Shown: one piece after another, positions 35,532 to 43,912 of the stretch | Position numbering within the stretch: the first letter of the stretch is position 1 | Layout of the letters: each line of letters begins with the position of its first letter | Assembly: GCA_900766045.1 (NCBI GenBank) | Contig: CAAFTW010000033.1 | Location: forward strand, 1 to 61,353 | Length of the DNA: 61,353 nt | From: Clostridia bacterium | GTDB taxonomy: Bacteria > Bacillota > Clostridia > Peptostreptococcales > Anaerovoracaceae | Direction of reading: 5' to 3' | The notes under the pieces: model-generated | What the model was told of the DNA's origin: nothing | Databases searched by the model: none | What the model saw: only the letters and a program-made list of their open reading frames with translations | Program-made: the position numbers and the translations under genes

Positions 35532-36302
35532 TTATTTTACGGGCAGCATCTTCGCAAAGACAACGGCTCTGGCATTGTGGTATTCGTAGGTGCAGGTGCT
35601 GAGCATGACGATGCGGTCACTGGCTGTGACGTTGACATTTGTATGCAGTACGGTTTTCTTCTGAATCCAGTTCAGATATTCCTGTTTATCACCTTTTGAA
35701 TGGAAATCAAATTTATAGCGTGGGCTCGAGGCAGGAATGGTCGCCGCTGCAAAAATTTCCAATTTGTAATTTCCGTCCGGAGTGTAAAGCATCATGTCCG
35801 GATGCTGGGAATAGTAGGAAGCTTTTCTGTAATCGGCGATATGCCAGAACATGCTGTGGTCCTTCATCCGGTGGCCGTAGATAACCGTCAGAAAATCGTG
35901 GAAAGGATGCTGATTCCGGAAGTCGATGAACAGCGTTCCCTTGACGTTCCATTTTCCGTTAATCAGGCGGTAAAGGTAATACTGATTGTCATCTGCCTGA
36001 GCAATCGGGTAATTGATGACCGTTCCGTCCTGCTTCAGCCATCCTATGATATTCTTATATTTTTTCTGCAGGGCAGCCCAGTCCGGCGAAGCAGATTTTG
36101 CGGACTTCCTGCTGCCGTTCTTATCACTCGTCCCGGCGGTTTCCTGTATCTGTTCGTAAGCCTTGGTCCCTGTATGGTAGCGGTAGCAGGCCCGGCCGAG
36201 CTGAATGCCGCTTACAGCCATCACCGCGATCAGAACGATGATCAGGATGTTCAGGAAGGCGTTTCCGAAGCGCTTCCTGTTATCTGGATTCTGGTTTTTC
36301 AT
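35532..36302 (-). CDS. srtB: Class B sortase
   Basis: 256 residues. One N-terminal membrane anchor (about 15-37), then the sortase barrel: catalytic His144 in VIYGHRM, Cys237 in MLSTCTYE and Arg245 in HNAR. The TLSTC-type motif and the long beta6-beta7 region place it in class B. It links surface proteins to peptidoglycan or builds pili. No protein with a sorting signal is encoded in this window, so its substrate lies elsewhere. It ends nine bases downstream of the GntR gene on the same strand and may share its promoter. Confidence 0.92.
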   Translation of the reverse strand: MKNQNPDNRKRFGNAFLNILIIVLIAVMAVSGIQLGRACYRYHTGTKAYEQIQETAGTSDKNGSRKSAKSASPDWAALQKKYKNIIGWLKQDGTVINYPIAQADDNQYYLYRLINGKWNVKGTLFIDFRNQHPFHDFLTVIYGHRMKDHSMFWHIADYRKASYYSQHPDMMLYTPDGNYKLEIFAAATIPASSPRYKFDFHSKGDKQEYLNWIQKKTVLHTNVNVTASDRIVMLSTCTYEYHNARAVVFAKMLPVK

Positions 36303-36311
36303 TTCTCTTCC

Positions 36312-37022
36312 TTATTTCTCCATGTCTGGAATTCCGGCAGCACCCGCTTCAGATGCAGGGGAGCCCGTCTGGTTTCTCTCCGCGCCGCGCTGAAGGTGGC
36401 TCCGCATGGCCAGGGAGCTTGCAGCCGGGTCATGGGTCATAATTGCGCTGTAGATGGCGCGGTGCTCCAGCAGAATCTCATTCAGACTTTCCAGGGTATA
36501 CTGGTCTGGTGCCGCGAACTTCAGATAAGTCTGGAACATGTTCAGCTGACGCTGGAGCATGCGGTTATGGGAAGACTGGTAAATGATTTTATGAAAAGCC
36601 GCGTTGATGCTGCGCATTTTTTCAATATCTCCCTTATGGGTGTAAAACACCATATATTCATAGATCTCAGTCAGCTGGTCCAGTTCCTTATCGGTAATCC
36701 GCTCTGCCGCCCAGTCTGCGGCCTGCACTTCCATGGAGCTCCGCATCATCAGAATGTCATCAATATCTCTCTGCGTCAGACCGATGACGAAGGCGCCGCG
36801 GTTAGGAATCAGCTGCACCAGCCCCTCTGCCTCCAGCTGGCGGATAGCCTCTCTGACCGGTGTGCGGCTGGCACGGTATTTTTCACAGATATGCTGCTCC
36901 GTCAGTTTTCCGCCGGCCTTGATCCGTCCGGTCAGGATGTCTTCCTGCAGTTTGGCGTATAGATTATTCGACAAAGGCTGATTGCCGTCCTTTTTCCCTT
37001 CAAGATATTGCTGTACAGACAT
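36312..37022 (-). CDS. GntR/FadR-type regulator with FCD domain
   Basis: 236 residues. Winged helix (about 18-85: LYAKLQEDILTGRIKAGGKL, SRTPVREAIRQLEAEGLV, NRGAFV) followed by an all-helical FCD ligand domain with metal-type His residues (AAFHKIIYQSSHN, LLEHRAIYSAI). The start at 37022 has AAAGGAG upstream; the longer frame to 37130 runs through the promoter and is wrong. It is divergent from the aldolase-like gene at 37361 and co-directional with sortase B. Probably autoregulated through the palindrome at 37037. Confidence 0.9.
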   Translation of the reverse strand: MSVQQYLEGKKDGNQPLSNNLYAKLQEDILTGRIKAGGKLTEQHICEKYRASRTPVREAIRQLEAEGLVQLIPNRGAFVIGLTQRDIDDILMMRSSMEVQAADWAAERITDKELDQLTEIYEYMVFYTHKGDIEKMRSINAAFHKIIYQSSHNRMLQRQLNMFQTYLKFAAPDQYTLESLNEILLEHRAIYSAIMTHDPAASSLAMRSHLQRGAERNQTGSPASEAGAAGIPDMEK

Positions 37023-37036
37023 AAAAACTCCTTTAC

Positions 37037-37048
37037 ATTGTATACAAT
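37037..37048. promoter_or_regulatory. GntR operator palindrome
   Basis: ATTGTATACAAT is a perfect 12-base palindrome of the kind FadR/FCD-GntR regulators bind. It lies between the -10 of the GntR promoter and its ribosome site, suited to autorepression. Confidence 0.75.
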
Positions 37049-37056
37049 CTGTTTTT

Positions 37057-37085
37057 ATTATACAGAAGGCAGAATCGGATGTCAA
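37057..37085 (-). promoter_or_regulatory. GntR-gene promoter, consensus quality
   Basis: Read on the minus strand: TTGACA (37080-37085), 17 bases, TATAAT (37057-37062). Both hexamers are perfect, so the promoter needs repression; the palindrome just downstream offers it. Confidence 0.88.
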
Positions 37086-37092
37086 GAATAGG

Positions 37093-37229
37093 GGGATGGC
37101 GTCAAGCGCTGGCAGCGTGAGCATGCGCAAAGGGAGCCGGGAGGCGTTCTAGGCCTCAGGCTGCCTGCAGCTCACAGAAATAGATTGGAATTTGCCAGCA
37201 AAACTCCCACGGCCTCTTGACGCCATCCC
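37093..37229. repeat. Nested inverted-repeat element
   Basis: Perfect 14-base arms GGGATGGCGTCAAG (37093-37106) and CTTGACGCCATCCC (37216-37229) enclose two further pairs in order: GCTGGCA/TGCCAGC (37108-37114, 37193-37199) and GTGAGC/GCTCAC (37117-37122, 37170-37175). The whole 137-base unit could form a long cruciform or RNA hairpin. An 11-base half, TTGACGCCATC, recurs at 7261-7271 in the DnaA-box region. May be a small palindromic repeat family or a MITE-like unit. Confidence 0.65.
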
Positions 37230-37360
37230 ATCCTCATCTGCGACTTGAGAAATCAGCGGGAATCCAGTAGAATGTTAGAAACAGATTCTGAGTTAATGAA
37301 TAGAAAGCTGCCGCGAGGGAAACCGATGGTTTCACGGCAGCAGGAAAGCAGGGTGAGTTT

Positions 37361-38197
37361 ATGCCTATAGCGACACTGAAAAAACTGATGAATGAGGCGA
37401 AGGAAGAGCACCGGTGCGTTCCGGCCTTCCATGTGGCGAGTCTGGACATGATCCGCGCCGCTGTGCGGGCCTCTGAGCAGCTTGATTATCCGGTGGTCAT
37501 TCAGATCACGGAGAAATTCTTAAGTTACGCGCCGCTGGAACTGATCGGGCCGGCTATGGTTACAGCCGCAGAGAACGCATCTACTATGATCTGCGTGAAT
37601 CTGGACATGGGCCATTATGAAGCCCTGTTCCAGCAGGCCATGGATCTGGGATTTACCTCTGTCATGTATGACGGTTCGCAGAAATCCTTTTCGGATAATA
37701 TCCGCTTTACACGCAGGGTTGTGGAAATGGCAGAACCCTATGGAGTCAGCTGTGAGGCTGTTCTGCACGGAAAAGAGCCGGAAGAAGCGGTTTCCGATCA
37801 TTGGAGTCTTACCGATCCTGCGATCGTAAAGGAGTTCTGTGAGAGCACAGGAATTGACGGGCTGGTGGTATCTGCCGGGAATATGCCCAGACATCAGCTT
37901 CCGGAGGGCGGTCTTCACATTAAGAGAATCAGGGACATTGCTGCGCAGACCGATCTTCCTCTGATCCTGCAGGGCGGCTCGGGAATTTCCGATGCAGACT
38001 GCCGGAAGGCCATTCAGGCTGGAATCTGCAAGATCAATTACGCGACGGAGAATTTCCGTGCGATTACCCGCGCGGCGGAGCAGTATCTGCACGGCACAGA
38101 AGACCCGGGCTATCTGGAAATGAAGAGGCTGATGCTTGAGAGCATGTACGAGCGGGCAATCAGGAGAATTCAGCTGCTTTCTGAGCCGGCGAGATAA
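37361..38197 (+). CDS. Class II fructose-bisphosphate aldolase-like protein without metal ligands
   Basis: 278 residues, aligning along its whole length with class II (zinc) FBP/tagatose aldolases. VPAFHVASLDM stands where the family has its N-terminal strand, the phosphate-binding GGSGI (205-209) and KINYATE are kept, and the catalytic Asp82 survives. But all three zinc ligands are changed: HLDHG became NLDMG (Met83), the GNxHG His became Pro176, and LHGGSG became LQGGSG (Gln204). It therefore should not be a normal zinc aldolase; a different reaction, a binding role or regulation is possible. It is divergent from the GntR gene, which likely controls it. The start follows a weak AGGGTGAG. 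Confidence 0.85.
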   Translation: MPIATLKKLMNEAKEEHRCVPAFHVASLDMIRAAVRASEQLDYPVVIQITEKFLSYAPLELIGPAMVTAAENASTMICVNLDMGHYEALFQQAMDLGFTSVMYDGSQKSFSDNIRFTRRVVEMAEPYGVSCEAVLHGKEPEEAVSDHWSLTDPAIVKEFCESTGIDGLVVSAGNMPRHQLPEGGLHIKRIRDIAAQTDLPLILQGGSGISDADCRKAIQAGICKINYATENFRAITRAAEQYLHGTEDPGYLEMKRLMLESMYERAIRRIQLLSEPAR

Positions 38198-38297
38198 CTG
38201 ACAGCAGAATTTCAGAACTATAGTATAGGAAGAAAAACGGCGCCCGCAGGGTGCCGCTCATCATGTTTGACAAAAATAACAGTGCAAGGAGATAATC

Positions 38298-38924
38298 ATG
38301 GAACAGGAACTGGTCACAGAAATACTGGATGCGCTTGAAGCAGAATACCCGCAGGCAAAATGTGCCTTGCATCACGAAAATGTTTTTCAGCTGCTGACGG
38401 CGACGATGCTGTCCGCCCAGACGACAGACAAGCGTGTGAACATGATTACTCCTGCGCTGTTCAGAGATTACCCGGACGCCTTTGCGATGGCGCAGGCAGA
38501 TCCGGATACGATTGCCGGCTACATCAGAAGCATCGGACTGTACAGAAACAAATCAAAAAACTTAGTCGCCATGGCACAGATGCTGGTTACCGATTATGAT
38601 GGTGAAGTTCCGGATAATATGAAGGAACTGGTGAAGCTGCCGGGCGTCGGCAGAAAAACGGCCAACGTTGTTCTGGCTGACGGCTTTCATCAGCCGCATA
38701 TCGCGGTGGATACTCATGTGCAGCGCGTCAGCAACCGCATTGGCCTTGTACACGAGAAAGATGTTCTGCATACGGAAAAGTCTCTGATGAAGACGGTTCC
38801 GGAGGAGCGCTGGATCAGCACGCATCACGTCCTGATTTTTCATGGAAGAAACTGCTGCACGGCCAGAAATCCCCAGTGTGAGACCTGCTGCATAAAGGAT
38901 CTCTGCGAGCATAATAATTTATAA
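38298..38924 (+). CDS. nth: Endonuclease III
   Basis: 208 residues, usual length. Helix-hairpin-helix LPGVGRKTANVV with the catalytic Lys, catalytic Asp in AVDTHVQR, and the C-terminal [4Fe-4S] cysteines spaced C-x6-C-x2-C-x5-C (CTARNPQCETCCIKDLC region). It removes oxidised pyrimidines and nicks the abasic site. AAGGAGA precedes the ATG. Confidence 0.96.
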   Translation: MEQELVTEILDALEAEYPQAKCALHHENVFQLLTATMLSAQTTDKRVNMITPALFRDYPDAFAMAQADPDTIAGYIRSIGLYRNKSKNLVAMAQMLVTDYDGEVPDNMKELVKLPGVGRKTANVVLADGFHQPHIAVDTHVQRVSNRIGLVHEKDVLHTEKSLMKTVPEERWISTHHVLIFHGRNCCTARNPQCETCCIKDLCEHNNL

Positions 38925-39111
38925 AAAAGGTTTTTGTTTAAAATACACAAAAAGCATGGACAAAACCTGAGTTTTAGCATAAAATTGTTCATGTACTTTT
39001 CAGCACATAAAAGCATTGTTTGTTAAGACATGCACAATATACAGCATGAAAAGATTAGAAGAAGTATGTGAGCGATTGCAAATGTTATGGAATTCGGGAG
39101 GATAGCAGCAG

Positions 39112-40083
39112 ATGAAAAAGTTTGGACTAGCAATTCTGGGATTTGGTACTGTCGGAAGCGGTACATATGAAATACTAAAAAAGAATCACTCCGTCATCCG
39201 AAAGCGGATCGGCGCCGATTATGAAGTCCGCCATATTCTGGTCCGTCATCCGGAAGCCGCCGAAAAAAACGGCGCTGACCCTGAGCGTTTAACCACTCAG
39301 CCGGAAGACGTATTCCAGGATCCGCAGACCGATATCGTCGTCGAGTGCATCGGAGGCCAGGAGCCTGCAAAAACATATATCTTAGAAGCACTGAAAAACG
39401 GCAAGCACGTCGTTTCTCCAAATAAAGCCGTGATTGCAGCGAATTTTCAGGAGATGGAAGACTGCGCGGAAAAACACGGTGTGGAGTTCCGCTATGAAGC
39501 CAGTGTTGGCGGCGGAATTCCGATTCTGACCAGCATCACAGAAGCGCTGGCAGCGAATAATTTTACGAAGGTCAGCGGAATTGTAAATGGAACAACCAAC
39601 TACATTCTGACCCAGATGGCAGAAAATGATCTGGACTATGCGACAGCACTGAAGATGGCGCAGGATAACGGATTCGCGGAAGCAGACCCGACTGCGGACG
39701 TTGAAGGAATTGACTGTGCTAACAAGCTGTCTATTCTGATCTCTCTTTGTTTTGGAAAATACGTTCGTCCGGAAGACATCCCGAGAACCGGAATTTCTTC
39801 CATTACAAAGGAGGATGTTCAGAAAGCAAAAGAAGGAAAGACCCTGATCAAGCTGCTTTCCCATGCGGAAAAGAAGGAAGACGGATCAATTGACTGCTGG
39901 ATCCGTCCGACAAAAATCCCGCAGAATCATCCGCTTGCTTATGTAAACAATGAATTCAACTCGGTTGTACTGACCGGGGACATGGTCGGAGAGACGATGT
40001 TCGTCGGAAAGGGAGCCGGCGCTCTTCCTACAGGAAGCGCGGTGGTCGGTGATCTGATCGCGATTATGAGAGATCATCTTTAA
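39112..40083 (+). CDS. hom: Homoserine dehydrogenase without ACT domain
   Basis: 323 residues. NAD(P) motif GFGTVGSGTYEIL, SPNKAVIAANF, the substrate segment GGGIPILTSI, NGTTNYIL and the catalytic Lys region AEADPTADVEGIDCANKL. It reduces aspartate semialdehyde to homoserine for Thr and Met. Most bacterial enzymes are about 100 residues longer, with an ACT domain that binds threonine; this one stops just after the GAGALPTGSAVVGDLI strand, so feedback control must occur elsewhere. GGGAGGA precedes the ATG. Confidence 0.94.
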   Translation: MKKFGLAILGFGTVGSGTYEILKKNHSVIRKRIGADYEVRHILVRHPEAAEKNGADPERLTTQPEDVFQDPQTDIVVECIGGQEPAKTYILEALKNGKHVVSPNKAVIAANFQEMEDCAEKHGVEFRYEASVGGGIPILTSITEALAANNFTKVSGIVNGTTNYILTQMAENDLDYATALKMAQDNGFAEADPTADVEGIDCANKLSILISLCFGKYVRPEDIPRTGISSITKEDVQKAKEGKTLIKLLSHAEKKEDGSIDCWIRPTKIPQNHPLAYVNNEFNSVVLTGDMVGETMFVGKGAGALPTGSAVVGDLIAIMRDHL

Positions 40084-40110
40084 GTAATTTTGAGCAAAAA
40101 TCCTGATCAT

Positions 40111-40154
40111 ACCGGGACGGAGGAGAAAAATTTCCTTCGCCCCGGTCTTTTCTA
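40111..40154 (+). terminator. Intrinsic terminator after hom
   Basis: ACCGGG..GGAGG pairs with CCTTC..CCCGGT (40111-40146), then CTTTTCT. Confidence 0.7.
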
Positions 40155-40266
40155 TGGTAAAATACTATGGAGAGCCGGCTGAGGGAAACCTCTTGCGCAT
40201 TGTTTTTTGTCCACAGGTGAAAAAGACGCGCCCGGCAGTTGAATCAGTTACGGAGGTTACAATACA

Positions 40267-40773
40267 ATGAGTTTATATCAGGAATGGAACGATCTTCTGA
40301 AGAATCAGACCAATGACAGTTTCCCGAAGTTCTGGGAGAAGTATGCGGCAGCGGAAAGAGCGATTTACACCTATATTCTGGAGCATAAGGATGAGAAGTT
40401 CACGGGAAAGGTTTCTGAGCTGGCGGAGAAATTCGATACGACGAATGTCATCTTCACCGGATTTCTGGACGGCGTTCAGGAGAGTCTGGAGGATCCGAAG
40501 TCTCTGGATCTGGAGGCAGTGACAGAGGATACGGAAATCAGCCTGTCCATCGATTTCAAGAAGCTGTATTATAACATGCATAAGGCAGAGGCAGATCACC
40601 TGTTCTCTCTGGAGGCATGGAGTAATGTGCTCAGCGAAGAAGAGCGCGCAGAGATTACAAAGTCCTACAAGCAGTCAAAAATTTACCATGCGCCGAAGAA
40701 GCCGGGCAGAAATGATCCATGTCCGTGCGGAAGCGGAAAAAAATATAAGAACTGCTGCGGAAAAAACGCATAG
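40267..40773 (+). CDS. SEC-C zinc-motif protein
   Basis: 168 residues. The body is helical with no motif I recognise. The C-terminus GRNDPCPCGSGKKYKNCCG (about 147-165) is the SEC-C zinc finger found at the end of SecA, where it touches SecB and ribosomes, and in YecA-like proteins. A ribosome- or Sec-related role is plausible but not shown. GGAGG precedes the ATG. Single gene between terminators. Confidence 0.82.
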   Translation: MSLYQEWNDLLKNQTNDSFPKFWEKYAAAERAIYTYILEHKDEKFTGKVSELAEKFDTTNVIFTGFLDGVQESLEDPKSLDLEAVTEDTEISLSIDFKKLYYNMHKAEADHLFSLEAWSNVLSEEERAEITKSYKQSKIYHAPKKPGRNDPCPCGSGKKYKNCCGKNA

Positions 40774-40869
40774 TCTTATGGAAGAAAACAGGATGTATTC
40801 GGACATCGTTTGTGTTCTTTCACTAAAGGGAATGCGGGGTTTATGTTCTCAGTAATAAAGAAAAAAATT

Positions 40870-40895
40870 GCCGGACTCGCGGAGTTCGGCTTTTT
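40870..40895 (+). terminator. Intrinsic terminator after the SEC-C gene
   Basis: GCCGGACTC (40870-40878) pairs with GAGTTCGGC (40882-40890) around GCG, then TTTTT. Confidence 0.9.
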
Positions 40896-40932
40896 ACGTG
40901 AATGAAAAAGATAACGATAATGGGAGGGAATT

Positions 40933-41403
40933 ATGGCATTACATGTGGTTCTGGTGGAGCCGGAAATACCGCCGAATACGGGAAATATCGCGCGGACCTG
41001 TGCGGCAACGGATACGGTTCTTCATCTGGTGAAGCCGCTGGGATTTCAGATCGATGATAAGTCGGTCCGGCGCGCGGGGCTGGATTACTGGCCTTATGTG
41101 AAACTGGAAGTGCACGAGAGTCTGCACGCCTTTTTGGAGCAGTACGAGGGGAGACGTATGTGGCTGGTCAGCACCCAGGGAAAGCAGTATTACACGGATG
41201 TAGCATACAGAGATGAGGATATGCTTCTGTTCGGAAGGGAGACGAAGGGCCTTCCGAGAGATTTTCTGGCGGAACATCCGGAGGAAGTAATCCGGATTCC
41301 GATGAGCAGAAGCACAAGGCTGCGATCATTCAATCTGGCGAATTCTGCGAATATCGTACTGTTTGAAGGGCTTCGTCAGCTCGGCTTTCCAGGATTGAAA
41401 TAA
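40933..41403 (+). CDS. trmL: tRNA (cytidine/uridine-34 2'-O)-methyltransferase
   Basis: 156 residues, the minimal SPOUT fold. LVEPEIPPNTGNIARTCAAT at the N-terminus, LLFGRETKGLP (SAM knot) and RSTRLRSFNLANSANIVLFE match TrmL. It methylates the ribose of the wobble base in tRNA-Leu isoacceptors. GGGAGGG precedes the ATG. Upstream of gap, whose promoter begins inside the end of this gene. Confidence 0.95.
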   Translation: MALHVVLVEPEIPPNTGNIARTCAATDTVLHLVKPLGFQIDDKSVRRAGLDYWPYVKLEVHESLHAFLEQYEGRRMWLVSTQGKQYYTDVAYRDEDMLLFGRETKGLPRDFLAEHPEEVIRIPMSRSTRLRSFNLANSANIVLFEGLRQLGFPGLK

Positions 41404-41423
41404 TATTCAGGTAATGATATACT
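41395..41423 (+). promoter_or_regulatory. gap promoter
   Basis: TTGAAA (41395-41400), 17 bases, TATACT (41418-41423). The -35 lies in the last codons of trmL. Confidence 0.75.
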
Positions 41424-41495
41424 ATACTTGAATTGTGCCCTCTGAGGGAGGAGCACACAGCGTTTTGATTTTTTATTACACCATAGGAGGCAATA

Positions 41496-42512
41496 ATGGC
41501 TATTAAAATTGGTATCAGCGGATTCGGCAGAATTGCCAGAGTCGTTCTTCGTGCGGCTATGAGCATGCCGGAAATCGAGATCGCGGGAATTAATAAGAGA
41601 AATGCAGATCTGGATTACATGCTGTACATGCTTCGTTACGATTCTACATTCGGCAGATTCCCAAAGCCGCTGGATAAGTATGAGAACGGACTCGTCATCG
41701 ACGGAAAGAAGGTTCCGGTATACGGAGAAAACGATATTACAGCCATTCCATGGAGTGAGTGCGGCGCAGAGTATATTATCGAGTGCACGGGAGCTTATAC
41801 AACCACAGAAAAGGCTAAAGGTCACCTGCAGGGCGGCGCCAAGAAGGTTATCATCTCCGCTCCTGCAAAGGATGAGGAGACTCCGACTTTCGTATTCGGT
41901 GTAAACAATGAGAAGTACACCACTGACATGGACGTAGTTTCCAACGCATCCTGCACAACGAACTGCCTGGCGCCTCTGTGCAAGGTCATCAATGATCATT
42001 TCGGAATTGAGTCCGGAATGATGTCCACCATTCATGCTGCAACGGCAAAGCAGAAGGTTGTAGATGCGAAATCCGAGAAGGACTGGAGAAGAGGCCGCTC
42101 CATTTTCGGAAACATCATCCCGACCACAACCGGAGCTGCAAAGGCAGTCAGCAAGGTTATTCCGGAACTGAAGGGAAAGATGAACGGAATCGCTTACCGT
42201 GTTCCGACCATCGATGTTTCTGTCGTTGACCTGAACGTCATCACAAAGAAGGCAACTTCTTATGAAGAGATCTGCAAGGCTGTTCATGAGGCATCCGAGG
42301 GTGCTCTGAAGGGTGTTGTTGAGTATACGAATGACCAGGTTGTATCCGGAGATTTCCTGGGAGATCCTTGCACATCCATTTTTGACGCTAACGAGGGAAT
42401 CCAGCTGAACGACCATACCTTCAAGCTGATCGCTTACTACGACAATGAGTTCGGTTATTCCAGCAAGGCTCTGGAGCTCGCTAAGTACATGTACTCTGTA
42501 GACCATAAATAA
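41496..42512 (+). CDS. gap: Glyceraldehyde-3-phosphate dehydrogenase
   Basis: 338 residues. NAD fold ISGFGRIARVVLRAA, the catalytic Cys in SNASCTTNCLAPL, HAATAKQKVVD and the C-terminal YDNEFGYSSKALEL. It oxidises glyceraldehyde 3-phosphate with phosphate and NAD. AGGAGG precedes the ATG. First of the gap-pgk-tpiA glycolytic run. The QKVVD motif has K where most enzymes have T-Q-x-x-x-D, a small variation. Confidence 0.97.
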   Translation: MAIKIGISGFGRIARVVLRAAMSMPEIEIAGINKRNADLDYMLYMLRYDSTFGRFPKPLDKYENGLVIDGKKVPVYGENDITAIPWSECGAEYIIECTGAYTTTEKAKGHLQGGAKKVIISAPAKDEETPTFVFGVNNEKYTTDMDVVSNASCTTNCLAPLCKVINDHFGIESGMMSTIHAATAKQKVVDAKSEKDWRRGRSIFGNIIPTTTGAAKAVSKVIPELKGKMNGIAYRVPTIDVSVVDLNVITKKATSYEEICKAVHEASEGALKGVVEYTNDQVVSGDFLGDPCTSIFDANEGIQLNDHTFKLIAYYDNEFGYSSKALELAKYMYSVDHK

Positions 42513-42569
42513 TCGGTCATCATCCACGCGGAAAGAGCATAACTGTTGCGGAAAGGCGAGGACAGAGAA

Positions 42570-43754
42570 ATGAAAAAAACAATAGAAGATATCGATGTAA
42601 AGAATAAGCGTGTAATTGTCAGATGTGACTTCAACGTTCCGATGCAGGACGGCGCGATTACGGATGATTCCAGAATCCGCGCCGCTCTTCCGACGGTGAA
42701 GTATCTGATGGAGCATGATGCGCGCGTCATCCTGATGTCCCACATGGGCCGTCCGAAGGGTGAGCCGAAGATGGAGTTCACCATGAAGCCGGTGGCAGAG
42801 AGACTGTCTGAGCTGCTGGGAACGGATGTTGTGTTCGTCAGCAGTCCGCAGGTTGTCGATGACGCGGTCAGAAAGGCTGCGGATGAACTGAAGCCGGGAC
42901 AGGTCATGCTGCTGGAGAATGTCCGCTTCCGCAGGGAAGAGACAGAAAATGATCCGGCTTTCGCTAAAGAACTGGCATCCCTGGCAGAGATTTTTGTTCA
43001 GGAAGCATTCGGAACAGCACACCGTGCCCATGCTTCTACAGCAGGCATTGCGGACTATCTTCCGGCTGTATCCGGCTATCTGATTGAGAAGGAAGTAAAA
43101 TTCCTGGGGGACGCGGTAGAGTCCCCGAAGCGTCCGTTTGTTGCCATTCTGGGCGGTGCCAAGGTTAAGGATAAGATTCCGGTCATCCGCAATCTGATCA
43201 GTAAGGTCGACACACTGCTGATCGGCGGCGGAATGGCATACACATTCTTCAAGTCCGAGGGCTGTGAAGTCGGAAATTCCATTCTGGATGAGGACAGCAT
43301 CGATCTTGCGGCATCCCTCATGAAAGAAGCGAAGGACGCCGGCGTCGAGATGCTTCTGCCGGTGGACATCGTCTGTGCGGACAAATTCGACAATGATGCG
43401 AATACCAAGGTGGTTCCGTATAATGAGATTCCGGCTGACATGGAAGGCCTGGATGTAGGACCGGAAACCGTAAAACTTTACGGTGAAAAGATCCGCAAGG
43501 CTGCAACCGTTGTCTGGAACGGACCGATGGGCGTATTTGAAATGGATAACTTTGCAAGGGGAACCAACGGTATCGCAGAGGCGATGGCGGAGTGCCCGGG
43601 AACAACGATCATCGGCGGCGGTGATTCTGCTGCAGCTGTCCGCAAGGCAGGACTTGCCGACAAGATGACGCACATTTCCACAGGCGGCGGAGCTTCCCTG
43701 GAATTCCTGGAAGGAAAAAAGCTGCCGGGAATTGCTGTAATCGAAGACAAGTAA
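42570..43754 (+). CDS. pgk: Phosphoglycerate kinase
   Basis: 394 residues. RCDFNVPMQDGAITDDSRI, SHMGRPKGEP, the hinge with GGAKVKDKI, and the nucleotide loop GGGDSAAAVRKAG. It makes ATP from 1,3-bisphosphoglycerate. The start at 42570 follows GGCGAGGA; a TTG at 42546 would add eight residues and is less likely. Confidence 0.97.
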   Translation: MKKTIEDIDVKNKRVIVRCDFNVPMQDGAITDDSRIRAALPTVKYLMEHDARVILMSHMGRPKGEPKMEFTMKPVAERLSELLGTDVVFVSSPQVVDDAVRKAADELKPGQVMLLENVRFRREETENDPAFAKELASLAEIFVQEAFGTAHRAHASTAGIADYLPAVSGYLIEKEVKFLGDAVESPKRPFVAILGGAKVKDKIPVIRNLISKVDTLLIGGGMAYTFFKSEGCEVGNSILDEDSIDLAASLMKEAKDAGVEMLLPVDIVCADKFDNDANTKVVPYNEIPADMEGLDVGPETVKLYGEKIRKAATVVWNGPMGVFEMDNFARGTNGIAEAMAECPGTTIIGGGDSAAAVRKAGLADKMTHISTGGGASLEFLEGKKLPGIAVIEDK

Positions 43755-43788
43755 AGCCTGCCGCAGAGTAATTTCAGAACAGTAATGG

Positions 43789-43826
43789 ATGAGGCTGTTG
43801 CAGAATATGCAATAGCCTCATTTTTA
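43789..43826 (+). terminator. Terminator/attenuator between pgk and tpiA
   Basis: ATGAGGCTGTTGCA (43789-43802) pairs with TGCAATAGCCTCAT (43808-43821), then TTTTT. Strong, so tpiA needs read-through or its own promoter. Confidence 0.88.
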
Positions 43827-43912
43827 ATAAGAACCGGCTTATAATCATGGATGAGTTTACAGAAGAAACTGGAAATTTATGTGAAAATAGGCCGGGCGTG
43901 GAGGATAATAGC

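Noticed and set aside
41376..43673. 765-codon antisense frame opposite gap and pgk
   Set aside because: Covers two strongly conserved genes on the other strand and has no family features.
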